A DNA stretch of 64,000 nt from Asticcacaulis endophyticus (GTDB lineage: Bacteria > Pseudomonadota > Alphaproteobacteria > Caulobacterales > Caulobacteraceae), in assembly GCF_014652575.1 (NCBI RefSeq), contig NZ_BMZB01000004.1:124001-188000 (forward strand). Reading direction: 5' to 3'. A model generated the notes under the pieces. It was not told where the DNA came from. It saw only the letters and a program-made list of their open reading frames with translations, and searched no databases. Shown here in pieces: positions 16,627 to 25,333 of the stretch (position 1 is the stretch's first letter; each line of letters opens with the position of its first letter). Position numbers and translations under genes: made by a program.

Positions 16627-17997
16627 TTAGTCTGTGGTCTCCAGTCCTTTGATGGCCTCCAGCAGATAGTCGTAAGATTTGACCTCGAACGGGGCATTGT
16701 CGGCCGCCGCCTTGGGGGCGATGGCCGAGCCAAAGCCGAGTTTCAGCGCTTCTTTCAGGCGCGAATCCATGCGCGATACAGATCTGATATCCCCCGACAG
16801 ACTGATTTCACCAAACACAACGCAGTCCTTGGGCAAGGCGACATCCAGCAGGGACGACATCAGGGCCATAGCGGCGGCCAGATCGGCGGCAGGTTCATTG
16901 ATTTTCAGGCCACCGGCGACATTGAGATAAACGTCTTTCTGGCCAAAACCGACGCCGCAGCGGGATTCAAGCACCGCCAGCAGCATGGCCAATCGACCGG
17001 AATCCCAGCCGACCACAGCCCGGCGCGGGGTGCCGTAGGCCGATGGGGCCACCAGTGCCTGAAATTCTACCAGCACCGGACGCGTACCTTCGATCCCCGC
17101 AAAGACCGCTGAGCCTGCCGTGCGTTCGCCCGATGTCAGGAATAGCGCTGACGGGTTGGGGACTTCGCGCAGACCGATATCGCCCATTTCAAACACGCCG
17201 ATCTCATCAGTGGCGCCAAAGCGGTTTTTGGAGCCGCGTAAGATTCGGAACGGATAGCCGCGTTCGCCCTCAAACGACAAAACCGCATCAACCATATGCT
17301 CAACCACGCGCGGGCCCGCAACCTGACCTTCTTTGGTAACATGGCCGACTAAGATCATGGCAATGTTCTGCTTTTTCGCTAACCGCACCAGTTCCCCGGC
17401 ACAGGCGCGTACCTGCGAGACCGATCCTTGGGCAGCGTCAATAGCATCGCTCCACAGGGTCTGAATGGAATCTATGATAACCAGATCGAACTTTTCACGT
17501 TTGAGTGCATCCAGAATGGTACGCAGCGACGTTTCCGCCGCCAATTCGACGGGGGCTTTCGATAGCCCCATCCGCGCGGCACGGCCTCGGATCTGTTCGG
17601 CTGATTCTTCACCGGAAATATAGGCAACGCGTAAACCCCCAACTGCCGCCTGAGCGGTAACCTGCAGCAGCAGGGTCGATTTGCCGACCCCTGGGTCACC
17701 GGCCAGCAATATGGCTGATCCTGGCACAATCCCGCCGCCACAGACGCGGTCGAACTCAGCGATGCCGGTTTCCATACGCGGCGGGGTCTTATCTTCGGCT
17801 TCAAGCGTTTGGAAATTAAGCTTTGTAAGTCTTGAGATTTTCGACGGTGAGGTTTCCGGCTTTAACCCGCCGGGCGGCGTCGAAAAGCTTTCCTGAACCA
17901 GCGTATTCCACAGGCCGCAACCGGTGCATTGGCCATTCCATTTGGAATGCACCGAACCGCATGATTGACATATAAATACCGCCTGATCTTTCGCCAC
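16627..17997 (-). CDS. radA: DNA repair protein RadA (branch-migration helicase)
   Basis: RecA-like ATPase that processes recombination intermediates. It begins with a zinc finger (Cys10, Cys13, Cys24, Cys27), then Walker A GDPGVGKST near residues 99-107, the RadA-specific KNRFG motif near 257, and a Lon-protease-like C-terminal domain without the catalytic dyad (VGFGQKDVYLNVAGG, EISLSGDIRSV). Length 456 is typical. The start codon is GTG. The gene lies about 80 bp downstream of dnaB in the same direction and precedes cvpA by about 100 bp, so a dnaB-radA-cvpA transcript is plausible. Confidence 0.96.
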   Translation of the reverse strand: MAKDQAVFICQSCGSVHSKWNGQCTGCGLWNTLVQESFSTPPGGLKPETSPSKISRLTKLNFQTLEAEDKTPPRMETGIAEFDRVCGGGIVPGSAILLAGDPGVGKSTLLLQVTAQAAVGGLRVAYISGEESAEQIRGRAARMGLSKAPVELAAETSLRTILDALKREKFDLVIIDSIQTLWSDAIDAAQGSVSQVRACAGELVRLAKKQNIAMILVGHVTKEGQVAGPRVVEHMVDAVLSFEGERGYPFRILRGSKNRFGATDEIGVFEMGDIGLREVPNPSALFLTSGERTAGSAVFAGIEGTRPVLVEFQALVAPSAYGTPRRAVVGWDSGRLAMLLAVLESRCGVGFGQKDVYLNVAGGLKINEPAADLAAAMALMSSLLDVALPKDCVVFGEISLSGDIRSVSRMDSRLKEALKLGFGSAIAPKAAADNAPFEVKSYDYLLEAIKGLETTD

Positions 17998-18078
17998 GAG
18001 TCACCCTTAGTTGATTTTGGGTAAGCCTAGCGCGATCTGAATTTAATGGCCAGAAAAAAGAACAAAAAAAGAACAAGT

Positions 18079-19596
18079 CTATTCCTGAATTTCTCGGAAG
18101 TCGTTATAGCGTTCGGGCGCCAGATTGCCAAAGCGGGTGACGTTTTCATCGAACGCCAGCCTTACCGTGCCGATCGGGCCGTGACGCTGTTTGGCCAGAA
18201 TGACTTCGGCGGTACCGCGGGTACGGTCCATTTCCTCCTGCCAGGTCAGATGTTCCGGCGTGCCTTCCTTGGGTTCAGAGCGGCCCAAATAATAGCTTTC
18301 GCGGTACACGAACATGACCATGTCGGCGTCCTGCTCGATCGAGCCGGATTCACGCAGGTCGGACAGCATGGGGCGCTTATCGTCGCGGCTTTCGACCTGA
18401 CGCGAGAGCTGTGACAGGGCGATGACCGGGATTTGCAGTTCCTTGGCAAGGGACTTCAGGCCCATGGTGATGGTCGAGACTTCCTGCACGCGGTTCATGG
18501 TCGCCCCGGTCTCACCGAGGGTCACAAGCTGAAGGTAGTCGACGATCAGGCAGTCAAGGCCCGCCGTGCGTTTCAGTCGACGGGCACGCGCCGTCAGTTT
18601 GGCCAGAGAAATACCGCCGGTATCATCGATATAGAGCGGAAAAGACGCGATATCCATGGCTGCGTCTTTGAGGCGCGCGAATTCAGAGGCGTCAATTTCC
18701 CCCTTACGCAGGCGGTCGCCGGATACGCCCGACGCATCGGCCAGAAGACGGGTCGCCAACTGATCCGCCGACATTTCGAGCGAATAAAAGGCCACGACCC
18801 CGCCATCGACGGTTTTGCGCTCCCCGTCGGGCTGCATTTCCATGCGGTATTTTTTGGCGACGTTCATGGCGATGTTGGTGGCCAGCGCCGTCTTACCCAT
18901 CGACGGACGACCCGCCAGAATAATCAGGTCGGATTTGTGCAGGCCGCCGATTTTCTTATCCATATCAATGAGGCCTGTGGATATCCCCGACAGGCCGCCG
19001 TCACGGTGGAAGGCTTCTTCGGCATGTTCCAGTGCACCGGAGACCGCTTCACCAAAGGTTTTAAAGCCGGTCGAAGAGGTGCCTTTTTCAGCCATGTCAT
19101 AGAGGCGGGCTTCGGCGGCTTCGATCTGATCGCGGGCATTTTGTTCGTCGATGGCGGCCTTGGCGATTTCACCGCCCAGACGGATCAGATCACGGCGCAG
19201 GGCCAGATCATAGATGATGCGTGCATAATCTGAGGCATTGGCGGCGGGCGGGGCACGATCGACCAGATCAGCCAGATAGCGGATGCCGCCCAGATCCTGA
19301 AAGGCCTGATCGTTTTTAAATTTATCAACTAAAACAAGGGGATCGGCCAGATGCCCGACACGGATATTGTCTTCGATTATCCCAAACAGTTTAGCATGAA
19401 ACGGCTCATAGAAATGCCGACCTTGTAGGCCGTCATAGAGCCGCTCATAGGCCCCGTTATCGAACATCAGACACCCCAGCAGCGCCTGTTCGGCGTCAAG
19501 GTTGTGCGGCATGGTCGAGATCGCGCCGACAGTATCGGCGGTCTGATCGATCGGCGGGAAAGCGAGAGCTAAAATATCTGAAGACATGGTACGCAT
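18079..19596 (-). CDS. dnaB: Replicative DNA helicase DnaB
   Basis: Hexameric helicase that unwinds DNA at the replication fork. The N-terminal domain (residues about 28-130: PHNLDAEQALLGCLMFDN) is followed by a linker helix and the RecA-like motor with Walker A AGRPSMGKTALA near residue 230, Walker B LIVDYLQL and the C-terminal motif VILAKQRHGPIG. Length 505 is normal, with no intein. ATG at 19596 or at 19587 may initiate. The 170 bp upstream contain only a terminator for the neighbouring receptor gene and no clear promoter. Confidence 0.97.
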   Translation of the reverse strand: MRTMSSDILALAFPPIDQTADTVGAISTMPHNLDAEQALLGCLMFDNGAYERLYDGLQGRHFYEPFHAKLFGIIEDNIRVGHLADPLVLVDKFKNDQAFQDLGGIRYLADLVDRAPPAANASDYARIIYDLALRRDLIRLGGEIAKAAIDEQNARDQIEAAEARLYDMAEKGTSSTGFKTFGEAVSGALEHAEEAFHRDGGLSGISTGLIDMDKKIGGLHKSDLIILAGRPSMGKTALATNIAMNVAKKYRMEMQPDGERKTVDGGVVAFYSLEMSADQLATRLLADASGVSGDRLRKGEIDASEFARLKDAAMDIASFPLYIDDTGGISLAKLTARARRLKRTAGLDCLIVDYLQLVTLGETGATMNRVQEVSTITMGLKSLAKELQIPVIALSQLSRQVESRDDKRPMLSDLRESGSIEQDADMVMFVYRESYYLGRSEPKEGTPEHLTWQEEMDRTRGTAEVILAKQRHGPIGTVRLAFDENVTRFGNLAPERYNDFREIQE

Positions 19597-19710
19597 CTAA
19601 CTGGGGGTGGTGTTAACTTTTAAGGTCAAAAATACCCCATCCACCGGGCGACTTTCCACAGCCTGTTAGTAATGGGGATAAACGCTGTCTGTTTTGCGAA
19701 TCGCTTCAAA

Positions 19711-19745
19711 CAAAAAACGGCGTCAGAGCTAAGTCTGACGCCGTA
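19711..19745 (-). terminator. Rho-independent terminator of the TonB receptor gene at 19767-22172
   Basis: An 11-bp perfect stem (19717-19727 with 19734-19744, ACGGCGTCAGA and complement) has a 6-base loop; on the minus strand it is followed by a run of T. Confidence 0.9.
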
Positions 19746-19766
19746 TAAAGTCTTTGTCAAAGACGC

Positions 19767-22172
19767 TTAGAAGTTATGGCTGACTCGCGCATAGACATAG
19801 CGGCCATTAAAGCCGAACGGTGAGAAGCGCGTAAAGCCCAGCGTGCCGGTCGAGTTCAGATAGGCTGGTGTGGCTGTCGGATAGGTATCGAGCAGGTTAT
19901 TGACCCCCAGTGTCACCGTGGTTTTTTCCGCAAAGGTGTAGCGCCCTTCGAGGTCAAGGATCGTCTTATTGCCCGTCGTGATGTCGTCAGCAGGCGTGGC
20001 CGCAGGCTCATAGGCGTCGCCATAATAGTTGGCACGCGCGGTCACACCCCAGGCACCGCCGGTCCAGTCAAGGCCTAAGCTGGCGCGATTTTCCGGTGTG
20101 CCGTTGGTGATGATATACTGGCGGATGCGGTTCAACAGTACCGGCGGCGGGGTAAGCGCCGTCAGTGTACCATTGGTCGGCAGTTTATCGATGGTCGTGT
20201 TGGCGCTGGTGGCGCTGAAGGTAAAGTCATAGCGGCCATAGCTTTCGGTGCTCAGGCGATAGGCGGCCACCAGATCAATGCCGGTCGTGGTGGTATCAAG
20301 GCCGTTGGTGAAGAAGCGGGCCTGAGTGACATTATAAGGTGCCAAAAGCGCTGTGATATCGGCACGGCCACCGAGGTTTTCGGTGAGGGCAATACGGTCC
20401 TGAATTTCGATCTGATAGCCATCGACGGTCAGTTCAAACGGCCCGCGTTTAGCGACAAAACCCAAAGCATAGTTGGTCGAGGTTTCAGCCTTAAGGTCTG
20501 AGGCCCCAAGGGCGCGGGCGACCGCGCTGGTGGCCGGGAAGGTGCCGGTTTCAAACGGCACGCCGCCGGTGAAGTTGGTTGAGGTTGCCGTGAAGTACTG
20601 CTGTTGTAACGATGGGGCGCGGAAGCCGGTAGAGACCGATCCGCGCACTGCAAAGATATCATTCAGGGCATAACGGGCCGATAATTTACCGGAAAGGTTC
20701 GATCCGAAATCGGAGTATTTCTCGGCACGGGCCGCACCGCTTACGGTCAGCTTTTCGGTCACCTCGGCTTCGAGGTCGATATAGGCCCCGATGCTGTCGC
20801 GATTAACATCAACTGCGTTGGCAGGCAGGAACCCACCGAAACCCTGTGCGCCGAGTGGGGCTGCCGTGATCGGGCCGCGGGCATAGGATTGTTCTTCGCC
20901 GGCTTTGATTTCAAAGCTTTCGTGGCGGGCTTCGATGCCGAGCGCCAGATTGAGCGGGCCGTGCAGGCCATTGACGTCGAAGGGCTTAGCGATCGATCCG
21001 TTCAGAACGATCTGATCATAGGCCAGGCCGCCGTCATTAAAGCTGCGCTTGGAGTTAGTGCCGTATGAGGCGTTGACGCTGTTGGACGTGGTATAATCCA
21101 GCTCATTGCGGCCATAGGTCAGGCTGAGGTCGGTCGCCCAATCGCCCCAGTTACCACGGATGCCGCCGGTGGCCGAATAGTCCTGAGTATCGACGCCGAT
21201 CAGGGGCAGGAAGCCGTTGGGATAGATTGAGGCGATATTGGCAGCGGCGGCGGCCGGTGCGTAAACGCCGGTGCCGTTGTTCGGGCGGAAGAAGGCGGCA
21301 CTTTCCGATTCGCGCTTTTGATAACCGGCATTGCCGTAAAGCTCGAAACCGTTGTCGAGCGGCAGGCCCGCGTTCGCAAACAGGGTCGCGTCCTCAACTG
21401 CCGGGTCGCCGTAGCGTGAGGTGACCGAGGCCGGTGTGACGCGCGGATCGTTATCGCCACGGCTGGTCGGGCGGCGCTTTTTCAGTTCGCCGGAGACGGT
21501 CAGGAAGCCGTCTTCGCCCAGCGGCAGGCCTTTCCAGCCGCTGACCACATAGGTCTGGCCGTCGCGGGCATCGCGGCTTTGGCGGGCGGTTTCAACCTCA
21601 GTGTAATACTGGCCGAAGCTGGCCGTGACATTGCCACCGTCGCGGGCTTCGCGCAGACGAAGATTGACAACCCCGGCAATGGCGTCCGAGCCGTACTGTG
21701 CCGAGGCCCCGTCACGTAGGATCTCAATCGTGCCCAGCGCTGAGGTCGGAATGGTATTCAGATCCACGGCTGCGGAGCCGCGCCCGACGGAACCATTGAT
21801 GTTGACCAGAGCCGAGGTGTGGCGACGCTTACCATTGACCAGCACCAGAGTCTGATCCGGCGACAAACCGCGCAGCGTGGCCGGACGGACATTATCCGTG
21901 CCGTCGGTGGCTGACGGGCGCGGGAAGGTCAGGGCGGGGGCCAGGGTAGACAGGGCCTGTGCCAGTTCGGTTGAGCCCTGACGGTTCAGGCTGTCGCTTT
22001 TGATGACATCGACCGGGGCAAGGGTATTGAGGCGCGACCGTGGGGCGGCGCGCGAGCCGGTGACGACCACTTCGGTGACGGCCTCATCAGCCGTGGCGAC
22101 GTCCTGGGCCGTGGCGGTAAACGCGGTCAGGGAGAGCACAAGGGCGGTGGAGGCAATGAATGATTTGGACAT
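19767..22172 (-). CDS. TonB-dependent receptor
   Basis: An 801-residue outer-membrane receptor. The signal peptide covers residues 1-22 (cleavage after TATA). A TonB-box-like segment VTEVVVTGSR follows, then a plug domain (residues about 45-165: LAPVDVIKSDSLNRQGSTELAQAL, LRGLSPDQTLVLVNGKRRH, IEILRDGASAQYGSDAIAGVVNL) and the barrel up to a C-terminal Phe. The plug sequence is of the kind common in Caulobacterales, whose substrates are often not iron chelates. No FecIR-type regulators or substrate-processing operon adjoin it. Two palindromes in the upstream gap could be operators. Confidence 0.94.
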   Translation of the reverse strand: MSKSFIASTALVLSLTAFTATAQDVATADEAVTEVVVTGSRAAPRSRLNTLAPVDVIKSDSLNRQGSTELAQALSTLAPALTFPRPSATDGTDNVRPATLRGLSPDQTLVLVNGKRRHTSALVNINGSVGRGSAAVDLNTIPTSALGTIEILRDGASAQYGSDAIAGVVNLRLREARDGGNVTASFGQYYTEVETARQSRDARDGQTYVVSGWKGLPLGEDGFLTVSGELKKRRPTSRGDNDPRVTPASVTSRYGDPAVEDATLFANAGLPLDNGFELYGNAGYQKRESESAAFFRPNNGTGVYAPAAAAANIASIYPNGFLPLIGVDTQDYSATGGIRGNWGDWATDLSLTYGRNELDYTTSNSVNASYGTNSKRSFNDGGLAYDQIVLNGSIAKPFDVNGLHGPLNLALGIEARHESFEIKAGEEQSYARGPITAAPLGAQGFGGFLPANAVDVNRDSIGAYIDLEAEVTEKLTVSGAARAEKYSDFGSNLSGKLSARYALNDIFAVRGSVSTGFRAPSLQQQYFTATSTNFTGGVPFETGTFPATSAVARALGASDLKAETSTNYALGFVAKRGPFELTVDGYQIEIQDRIALTENLGGRADITALLAPYNVTQARFFTNGLDTTTTGIDLVAAYRLSTESYGRYDFTFSATSANTTIDKLPTNGTLTALTPPPVLLNRIRQYIITNGTPENRASLGLDWTGGAWGVTARANYYGDAYEPAATPADDITTGNKTILDLEGRYTFAEKTTVTLGVNNLLDTYPTATPAYLNSTGTLGFTRFSPFGFNGRYVYARVSHNF

Positions 22173-22269
22173 GGGGGAGGCTCCAAATGTGGAAAAAACG
22201 TGATGATAAGATGGCCTTAAGGTGTGCGGTCATAGGCCGATTTAAAGAGCCCTGTATGTGTAATTGTTT

Positions 22270-22296
22270 TGTGATCACAGATTAGAATTTCTAATC
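22270..22296. promoter_or_regulatory. Two adjacent palindromes upstream of the TonB receptor gene
   Basis: TGTGATCACA (22270-22279) is a perfect 10-bp palindrome; directly after it GATTAGA (22280-22286) and TCTAATC (22290-22296) form a 7-bp dyad around ATT. They lie about 100 bp upstream of the receptor start codon. They look like sites for one or two dimeric regulators, but none is identifiable nearby. Confidence 0.45.
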
Positions 22297-22439
22297 GGGG
22301 TGCAAGCGATTTTTAAAATATGATTATTTTCAATTTGTTATGAGTGCGATTTGCGCATGGGTTTGATTTTGCAGCGCTAATATAAAACTAAAAAGATAGG
22401 AAATTGTGACAAATGGGTAACGGATACGCGTGATGTGCT

Positions 22440-23081
22440 TCAGGTCTTTAAGTCATAATTGAAGCTAATCGATGTGCGATGTGTTGCGGCCCGATTGGTT
22501 GCCACTTCATGACGCAGCCAGCTTTCCCAGATTAGCAATGTGCCGCGTTGAGGGGCGATCGGAACGCTGATCTGACGATGGGGGCGGGCATTGGCGGTGC
22601 GCATCGGCGCGTGCATCATGAAGCCCAGTCTGGGGTCTTCGAACTGCAAGGCACCGGAGCCATTCGGGACATTGATATAGAGCGTGCCGGAAAAAACGCT
22701 GTGGGGGTGAATATGGCCGGTATGGGCACCGCCCGGTGCCAGTCGGTTGACCCACATATTGGTAAGTTCAAGCGTACCACCGCGCAAATCCATCTCCAGC
22801 ATCTTGGCGACGGCCAGCATCTGGACATTCAGAACGGATTTCAGGTCGGCAAATGCCGGATCAAAAGCCACAAGGTCATCTATGGAGCCATACGAGGTGT
22901 AGCCGATATAACCCTGCCGGTCTGCCCAGCCCTTACCTTCGGCGTCCTGGCTCGCCATTTTCTCGCAGACTTTGTCCAGTTGCACGATCAGGCTGTCAAG
23001 CCCGGTGCCACCCAATTCGGTACGATAGACTTCGGTGACGAAGAGCGGCGTCAAGGTGGCGGCGGCTGGAAGTTCGCGCAT
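22440..23081 (-). CDS. Putative 2-oxoglutarate/Fe(II)-dependent oxygenase (TIGR02466-like)
   Basis: A 213-residue soluble protein. The double-stranded beta-helix core is recognisable by the segment HIHPHSVFSGTLYINVP (residues about 123-139), which should supply iron ligands, by a distal His (SWLRHEV, residue 191) and by the 2-oxoglutarate-binding Arg in HRTSISFN (residue 202). This pattern matches the TIGR02466/PF13759 family of putative 2OG-Fe(II) oxygenases, which often occur near TonB receptors, as here. The substrate is unknown. A gap of about 270 bp separates it from the receptor gene, so independent transcription is likely. Confidence 0.8.
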   Translation of the reverse strand: MRELPAAATLTPLFVTEVYRTELGGTGLDSLIVQLDKVCEKMASQDAEGKGWADRQGYIGYTSYGSIDDLVAFDPAFADLKSVLNVQMLAVAKMLEMDLRGGTLELTNMWVNRLAPGGAHTGHIHPHSVFSGTLYINVPNGSGALQFEDPRLGFMMHAPMRTANARPHRQISVPIAPQRGTLLIWESWLRHEVATNRAATHRTSISFNYDLKT

Positions 23082-23110
23082 ATTTTGTTTTCCCTGTAGA
23101 GCCGCAGAAT

Positions 23111-23146
23111 ATAAAAAACCCCTGAAACCGCAAGGCTTCAGGGGTA
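23111..23146 (-). terminator. Rho-independent terminator of the rpsF-rpsR-rplI operon
   Basis: ACCCCTGAA (23118-23126) pairs with TTCAGGGGT (23137-23145), forming a 9-bp stem that on the minus strand is followed by a run of T. It sits just after the rplI stop codon. Confidence 0.85.
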
Positions 23147-23170
23147 ATTTAGTACGTCTTAAACTAAGAC

Positions 23171-23758
23171 TTAGGCGTCGTAATCGGCGTCGGCACCAGC
23201 CTGACCGGCACCGCCTTCGATCATGTCGGCCGCAGCGGCTTCATCAGCCAGACGGTCTTCTTCGAATTGCGACGTAATGACGTTTTCGCCAGCCGCCTGA
23301 CGCTCAGCTTCATCAGCCGAACGCGCAATATTGACGGTGATGGTGATCGACACTTCGGAGTGCAGGCGCACCTTGATCGCATGAACGCCCAGAGTCTTGA
23401 TCGGGGTATCCAGGCTGATTTGGCTACGCTCGACCTTGCCGCCGTTCTCAGCGATGGCATCAGCCACGTCGCGGGCGGTGACCGAACCGTAAAGCTGACC
23501 GGTTTCGCCAGCCTGACGGATCAGGATGTATTGCGAACCATCAAGCTCAGAGCCTTGCTTCTCAGCGGCGGCCTTGGCAGCGGTGTTACGGGCAACGATC
23601 TGTTCCTTTTGGGCCTCAAAGACCTTCAGGTTGGCAGACGTGGCGCGCAGGGCCTTGTGGCGGGGGAGGAGGAAGTTACGGGCAAAACCGTCCTTAACGG
23701 CGACAACGTCACCGATATGGCCAAGGTTTTCAACGCGTTCCAGCAGAACTACTTTCAT
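23171..23758 (-). CDS. rplI: 50S ribosomal protein L9
   Basis: Binds 23S rRNA at the base of the L1 stalk. The N-terminal signature MKVVLLERVENLGHIGDVV with the GFARNFLLP segment is unmistakable. It has a long connecting helix (residues about 45-80) and a C-terminal domain. At 195 residues it carries an acidic Ala/Gly/Asp-rich tail (residues about 150-195) beyond the usual 150, a known feature of alphaproteobacterial L9. It is the last gene of the rpsF-rpsR-rplI operon. Confidence 0.98.
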   Translation of the reverse strand: MKVVLLERVENLGHIGDVVAVKDGFARNFLLPRHKALRATSANLKVFEAQKEQIVARNTAAKAAAEKQGSELDGSQYILIRQAGETGQLYGSVTARDVADAIAENGGKVERSQISLDTPIKTLGVHAIKVRLHSEVSITITVNIARSADEAERQAAGENVITSQFEEDRLADEAAAADMIEGGAGQAGADADYDA

Positions 23759-23770
23759 GTGGGGCGCTCC

Positions 23771-24046
23771 TTACTTCACAACGTAGGGCAGCAGGGCAAG
23801 GAAGCGGGCGCGCTTGATGGCCTTGGCCAGTTCACGTTGCTTCTTTTGCGATACCGCGGTGATACGCGAAGGGACGATCTTGCCACGCTCAGAGATATAG
23901 CGTTGCATCAGCTTAACGTCCTTATAGTCGATCTTCGGCGCGTTTTCACCCGAGAACGGGCAAACCTTGCGGCGGCGGAAGAACGGACGGCGGGCCGGAG
24001 CGTTGCCGACGGGCGTGCCGATAGTTGGGTTGGTATCATCAGACAT
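23771..24046 (-). CDS. rpsR: 30S ribosomal protein S18
   Basis: Platform protein of the small subunit; pairs with S6. The core [22 protein letters not shown] (residues about 24-45) and [22 protein letters not shown] near the C-terminus are diagnostic. Length 91 with a short Pro/Thr-rich N-terminal extension. It lies between rpsF and rplI with gaps of only 12-13 bases. Confidence 0.98.
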   Translation of the reverse strand: MSDDTNPTIGTPVGNAPARRPFFRRRKVCPFSGENAPKIDYKDVKLMQRYISERGKIVPSRITAVSQKKQRELAKAIKRARFLALLPYVVK

Positions 24047-24059
24047 CTGTCAAGCTCCC

Positions 24060-24440
24060 TTATTCTGCGAATTCGCCGGCCGGGGCGCGGTCAGAACGCT
24101 CAGGGCGTTCCGGACGGTCACGACGGGACAGGACGGGCGACAGTTCGAGGTCAAGTTCCTCGACGCGAATGGTCAGGTAGCGGATGACGTCTTCGTTGAT
24201 CGACAACTGACGTTCCATTTCCTTGACGGCAGGCGCCGGTGCGTCGATCGCCAGCAGCGAGTAGTGCGCTTTGCGGTTCTTCTTGACGCGGTAGGTCAGG
24301 TTGCGAAGACCCCAGTATTCGATCTTAGCGACGGAACCGCCACCTTCTTCGATCAAAGCTTTCAGGGTGTCGTTGAGAGCTTCCGCCTGCTGAGGCGAAA
24401 TATCTTGTCGTGCCATGACGACATGTTCGTAATAGGCCAT
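24060..24440 (-). CDS. rpsF: 30S ribosomal protein S6
   Basis: First gene of the S6-S18-L9 operon. The protein begins [18 protein letters not shown], has the [18 protein letters not shown] segment and is 126 residues long with a charged Arg/Glu/Pro-rich tail from residue about 105. The Shine-Dalgarno GAGGA lies close ahead of the ATG. The leader ahead of it folds into a multi-branched structure (see the separate entry), consistent with the autoregulation by S6:S18 known in many bacteria. Confidence 0.98.
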   Translation of the reverse strand: MAYYEHVVMARQDISPQQAEALNDTLKALIEEGGGSVAKIEYWGLRNLTYRVKKNRKAHYSLLAIDAPAPAVKEMERQLSINEDVIRYLTIRVEELDLELSPVLSRRDRPERPERSDRAPAGEFAE

Positions 24441-24462
24441 ATCTATCCTCTTCCGTAGGGGC

Positions 24463-24542
24463 GAGAGGTGGCACGCAGGGCGGACGGAAGGTTCCGCCCC
24501 TCGCGACGGTTCATAGCCGCATACGGCTTATGACCACCTCTC
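24463..24542 (-). ncRNA. Structured mRNA leader of rpsF (candidate S6:S18 autoregulatory element)
   Basis: In the 5' untranslated region of rpsF a perfect 9-bp outer stem (24534-24542 with 24463-24471, GAGAGGTGG and complement) closes over two inner hairpins: AGCCG/CGGCT (24524-24528 with 24515-24519) and a 7-bp GGGCGGA/TCCGCCC stem (24493-24499 with 24478-24484). The result is a three-way-junction fold ending 22 bases before the start codon. An S6:S18-binding leader with a CCG-bearing hairpin is known in many phyla; assignment to that class is inference. Confidence 0.55.
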
Positions 24543-24592
24543 AGGGAGCGCGGGCTTTACTGCATAAGGCTCGGTTTGGCAAGGTAAAACCT

Positions 24593-24615
24593 CCAAACTC
24601 AAATTTTGAGTTTGG
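24593..24615. repeat. 23-bp near-perfect palindrome between the peroxiredoxin gene and rpsF
   Basis: Arms CCAAACTCAAA (24593-24603) and TTTGAGTTTGG (24605-24615) flank a single central T. On the minus strand it lies about 55-75 bases after the peroxiredoxin stop codon and upstream of the rpsF leader, so it may end the first transcript, serve as an operator for the second, or do both. Confidence 0.5.
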
Positions 24616-24669
24616 CAAGGGCAAGCTCCCGCCGCCGCCTTTGCGGCGAACCTGACTTAAAACAACCTT

Positions 24670-25218
24670 TTATTTTTTCAGTTTCTGAGCGGCTTCCAGC
24701 ATCTTCATCGGGTGTGATACGCCGTCACCGGCTTCGTGGGTGGCGTAAATCTTATTATCCGGTGTGATCAGATAGGATACCCGCGCGGCCATGTTCACGG
24801 CAGCCATCTTGGCATCATAGGCCTTGGCGACCTTGGCGTCAGTGTCTGCGGCAACCGGGAACTTGCCCTGGCAGTCGGCCTTGGAAAATTCGGTGACTTT
24901 CTGGATCGTATCGGTGGAAACACCAATAACCGTGACATTCAGAGCCTTAAACTTTGGCATATTGTCGGCAAAGGTGCGGGCCTCAAGTGAGCAGACCCCC
25001 GTGAAAGCCTTGGGATAGAAATAAACGACGACGGGGCCCTTTTTCAGGCTGTCCTTGAGCGAAAAGGCGCCCGTCTTGCCGTCGGTGGCCGTGGCCAGCT
25101 TGAAGTCCGGGGCCTTATCGCCCGCCTTAAGCGCGGCAAGGGCGGGGGATGCGGCAACAGCCAGAGACAGGGATGTGGCCAGGGCCGCACACACGAATGT
25201 AGTTCTGGATAGTGACAT
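24670..25218 (-). CDS. Periplasmic peroxiredoxin (AhpC/TSA, Bcp-like)
   Basis: Thiol peroxidase that reduces hydrogen peroxide or organic peroxides. With the start chosen here (ATG at 25218, GGAGGA seven bases upstream) the protein has 182 residues. A signal peptide ends at ALA, residues 26-28. The peroxidatic Cys is residue 76 in AFTGVCSLEA, the TxxC motif of the family, and a second Cys at 116 (KADCQGKF) may resolve it. Export to the periplasm is unusual for Bcp-type enzymes, but such secreted versions are common in Caulobacterales. A GTG at 25242 would give an in-frame extension that lacks a ribosome binding site. Confidence 0.9.
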   Translation of the reverse strand: MSLSRTTFVCAALATSLSLAVAASPALAALKAGDKAPDFKLATATDGKTGAFSLKDSLKKGPVVVYFYPKAFTGVCSLEARTFADNMPKFKALNVTVIGVSTDTIQKVTEFSKADCQGKFPVAADTDAKVAKAYDAKMAAVNMAARVSYLITPDNKIYATHEAGDGVSHPMKMLEAAQKLKK

Positions 25219-25333
25219 GGGGCTTTCCTCCGGATTTTGCACGTACCGCTACACGTACCGCTAACGGCTTTTAGTTACTGATACGTCTTAAATACGTTTT
25301 GGACGACTCCGAAGTTACATATTCTCCAGATAT

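Noticed and set aside
19597-19710. DnaA-box-like sequences (TTTCCACAG, GTTTATCCC) upstream of dnaB, suggesting an origin
   Set aside because: Only two imperfect matches, no AT-rich unwinding region and no origin-associated genes next to them.
24633-24648. CGCCGC/GCGGCG hairpin after the peroxiredoxin gene as an intrinsic terminator
   Set aside because: No T-tract follows on the minus strand; such GC hairpins arise easily in this genome.
25241-25262. Tandem repeat of ACGTACCGCTA ahead of the peroxiredoxin gene
   Set aside because: Only two copies and no dyad symmetry; too little to call an operator.
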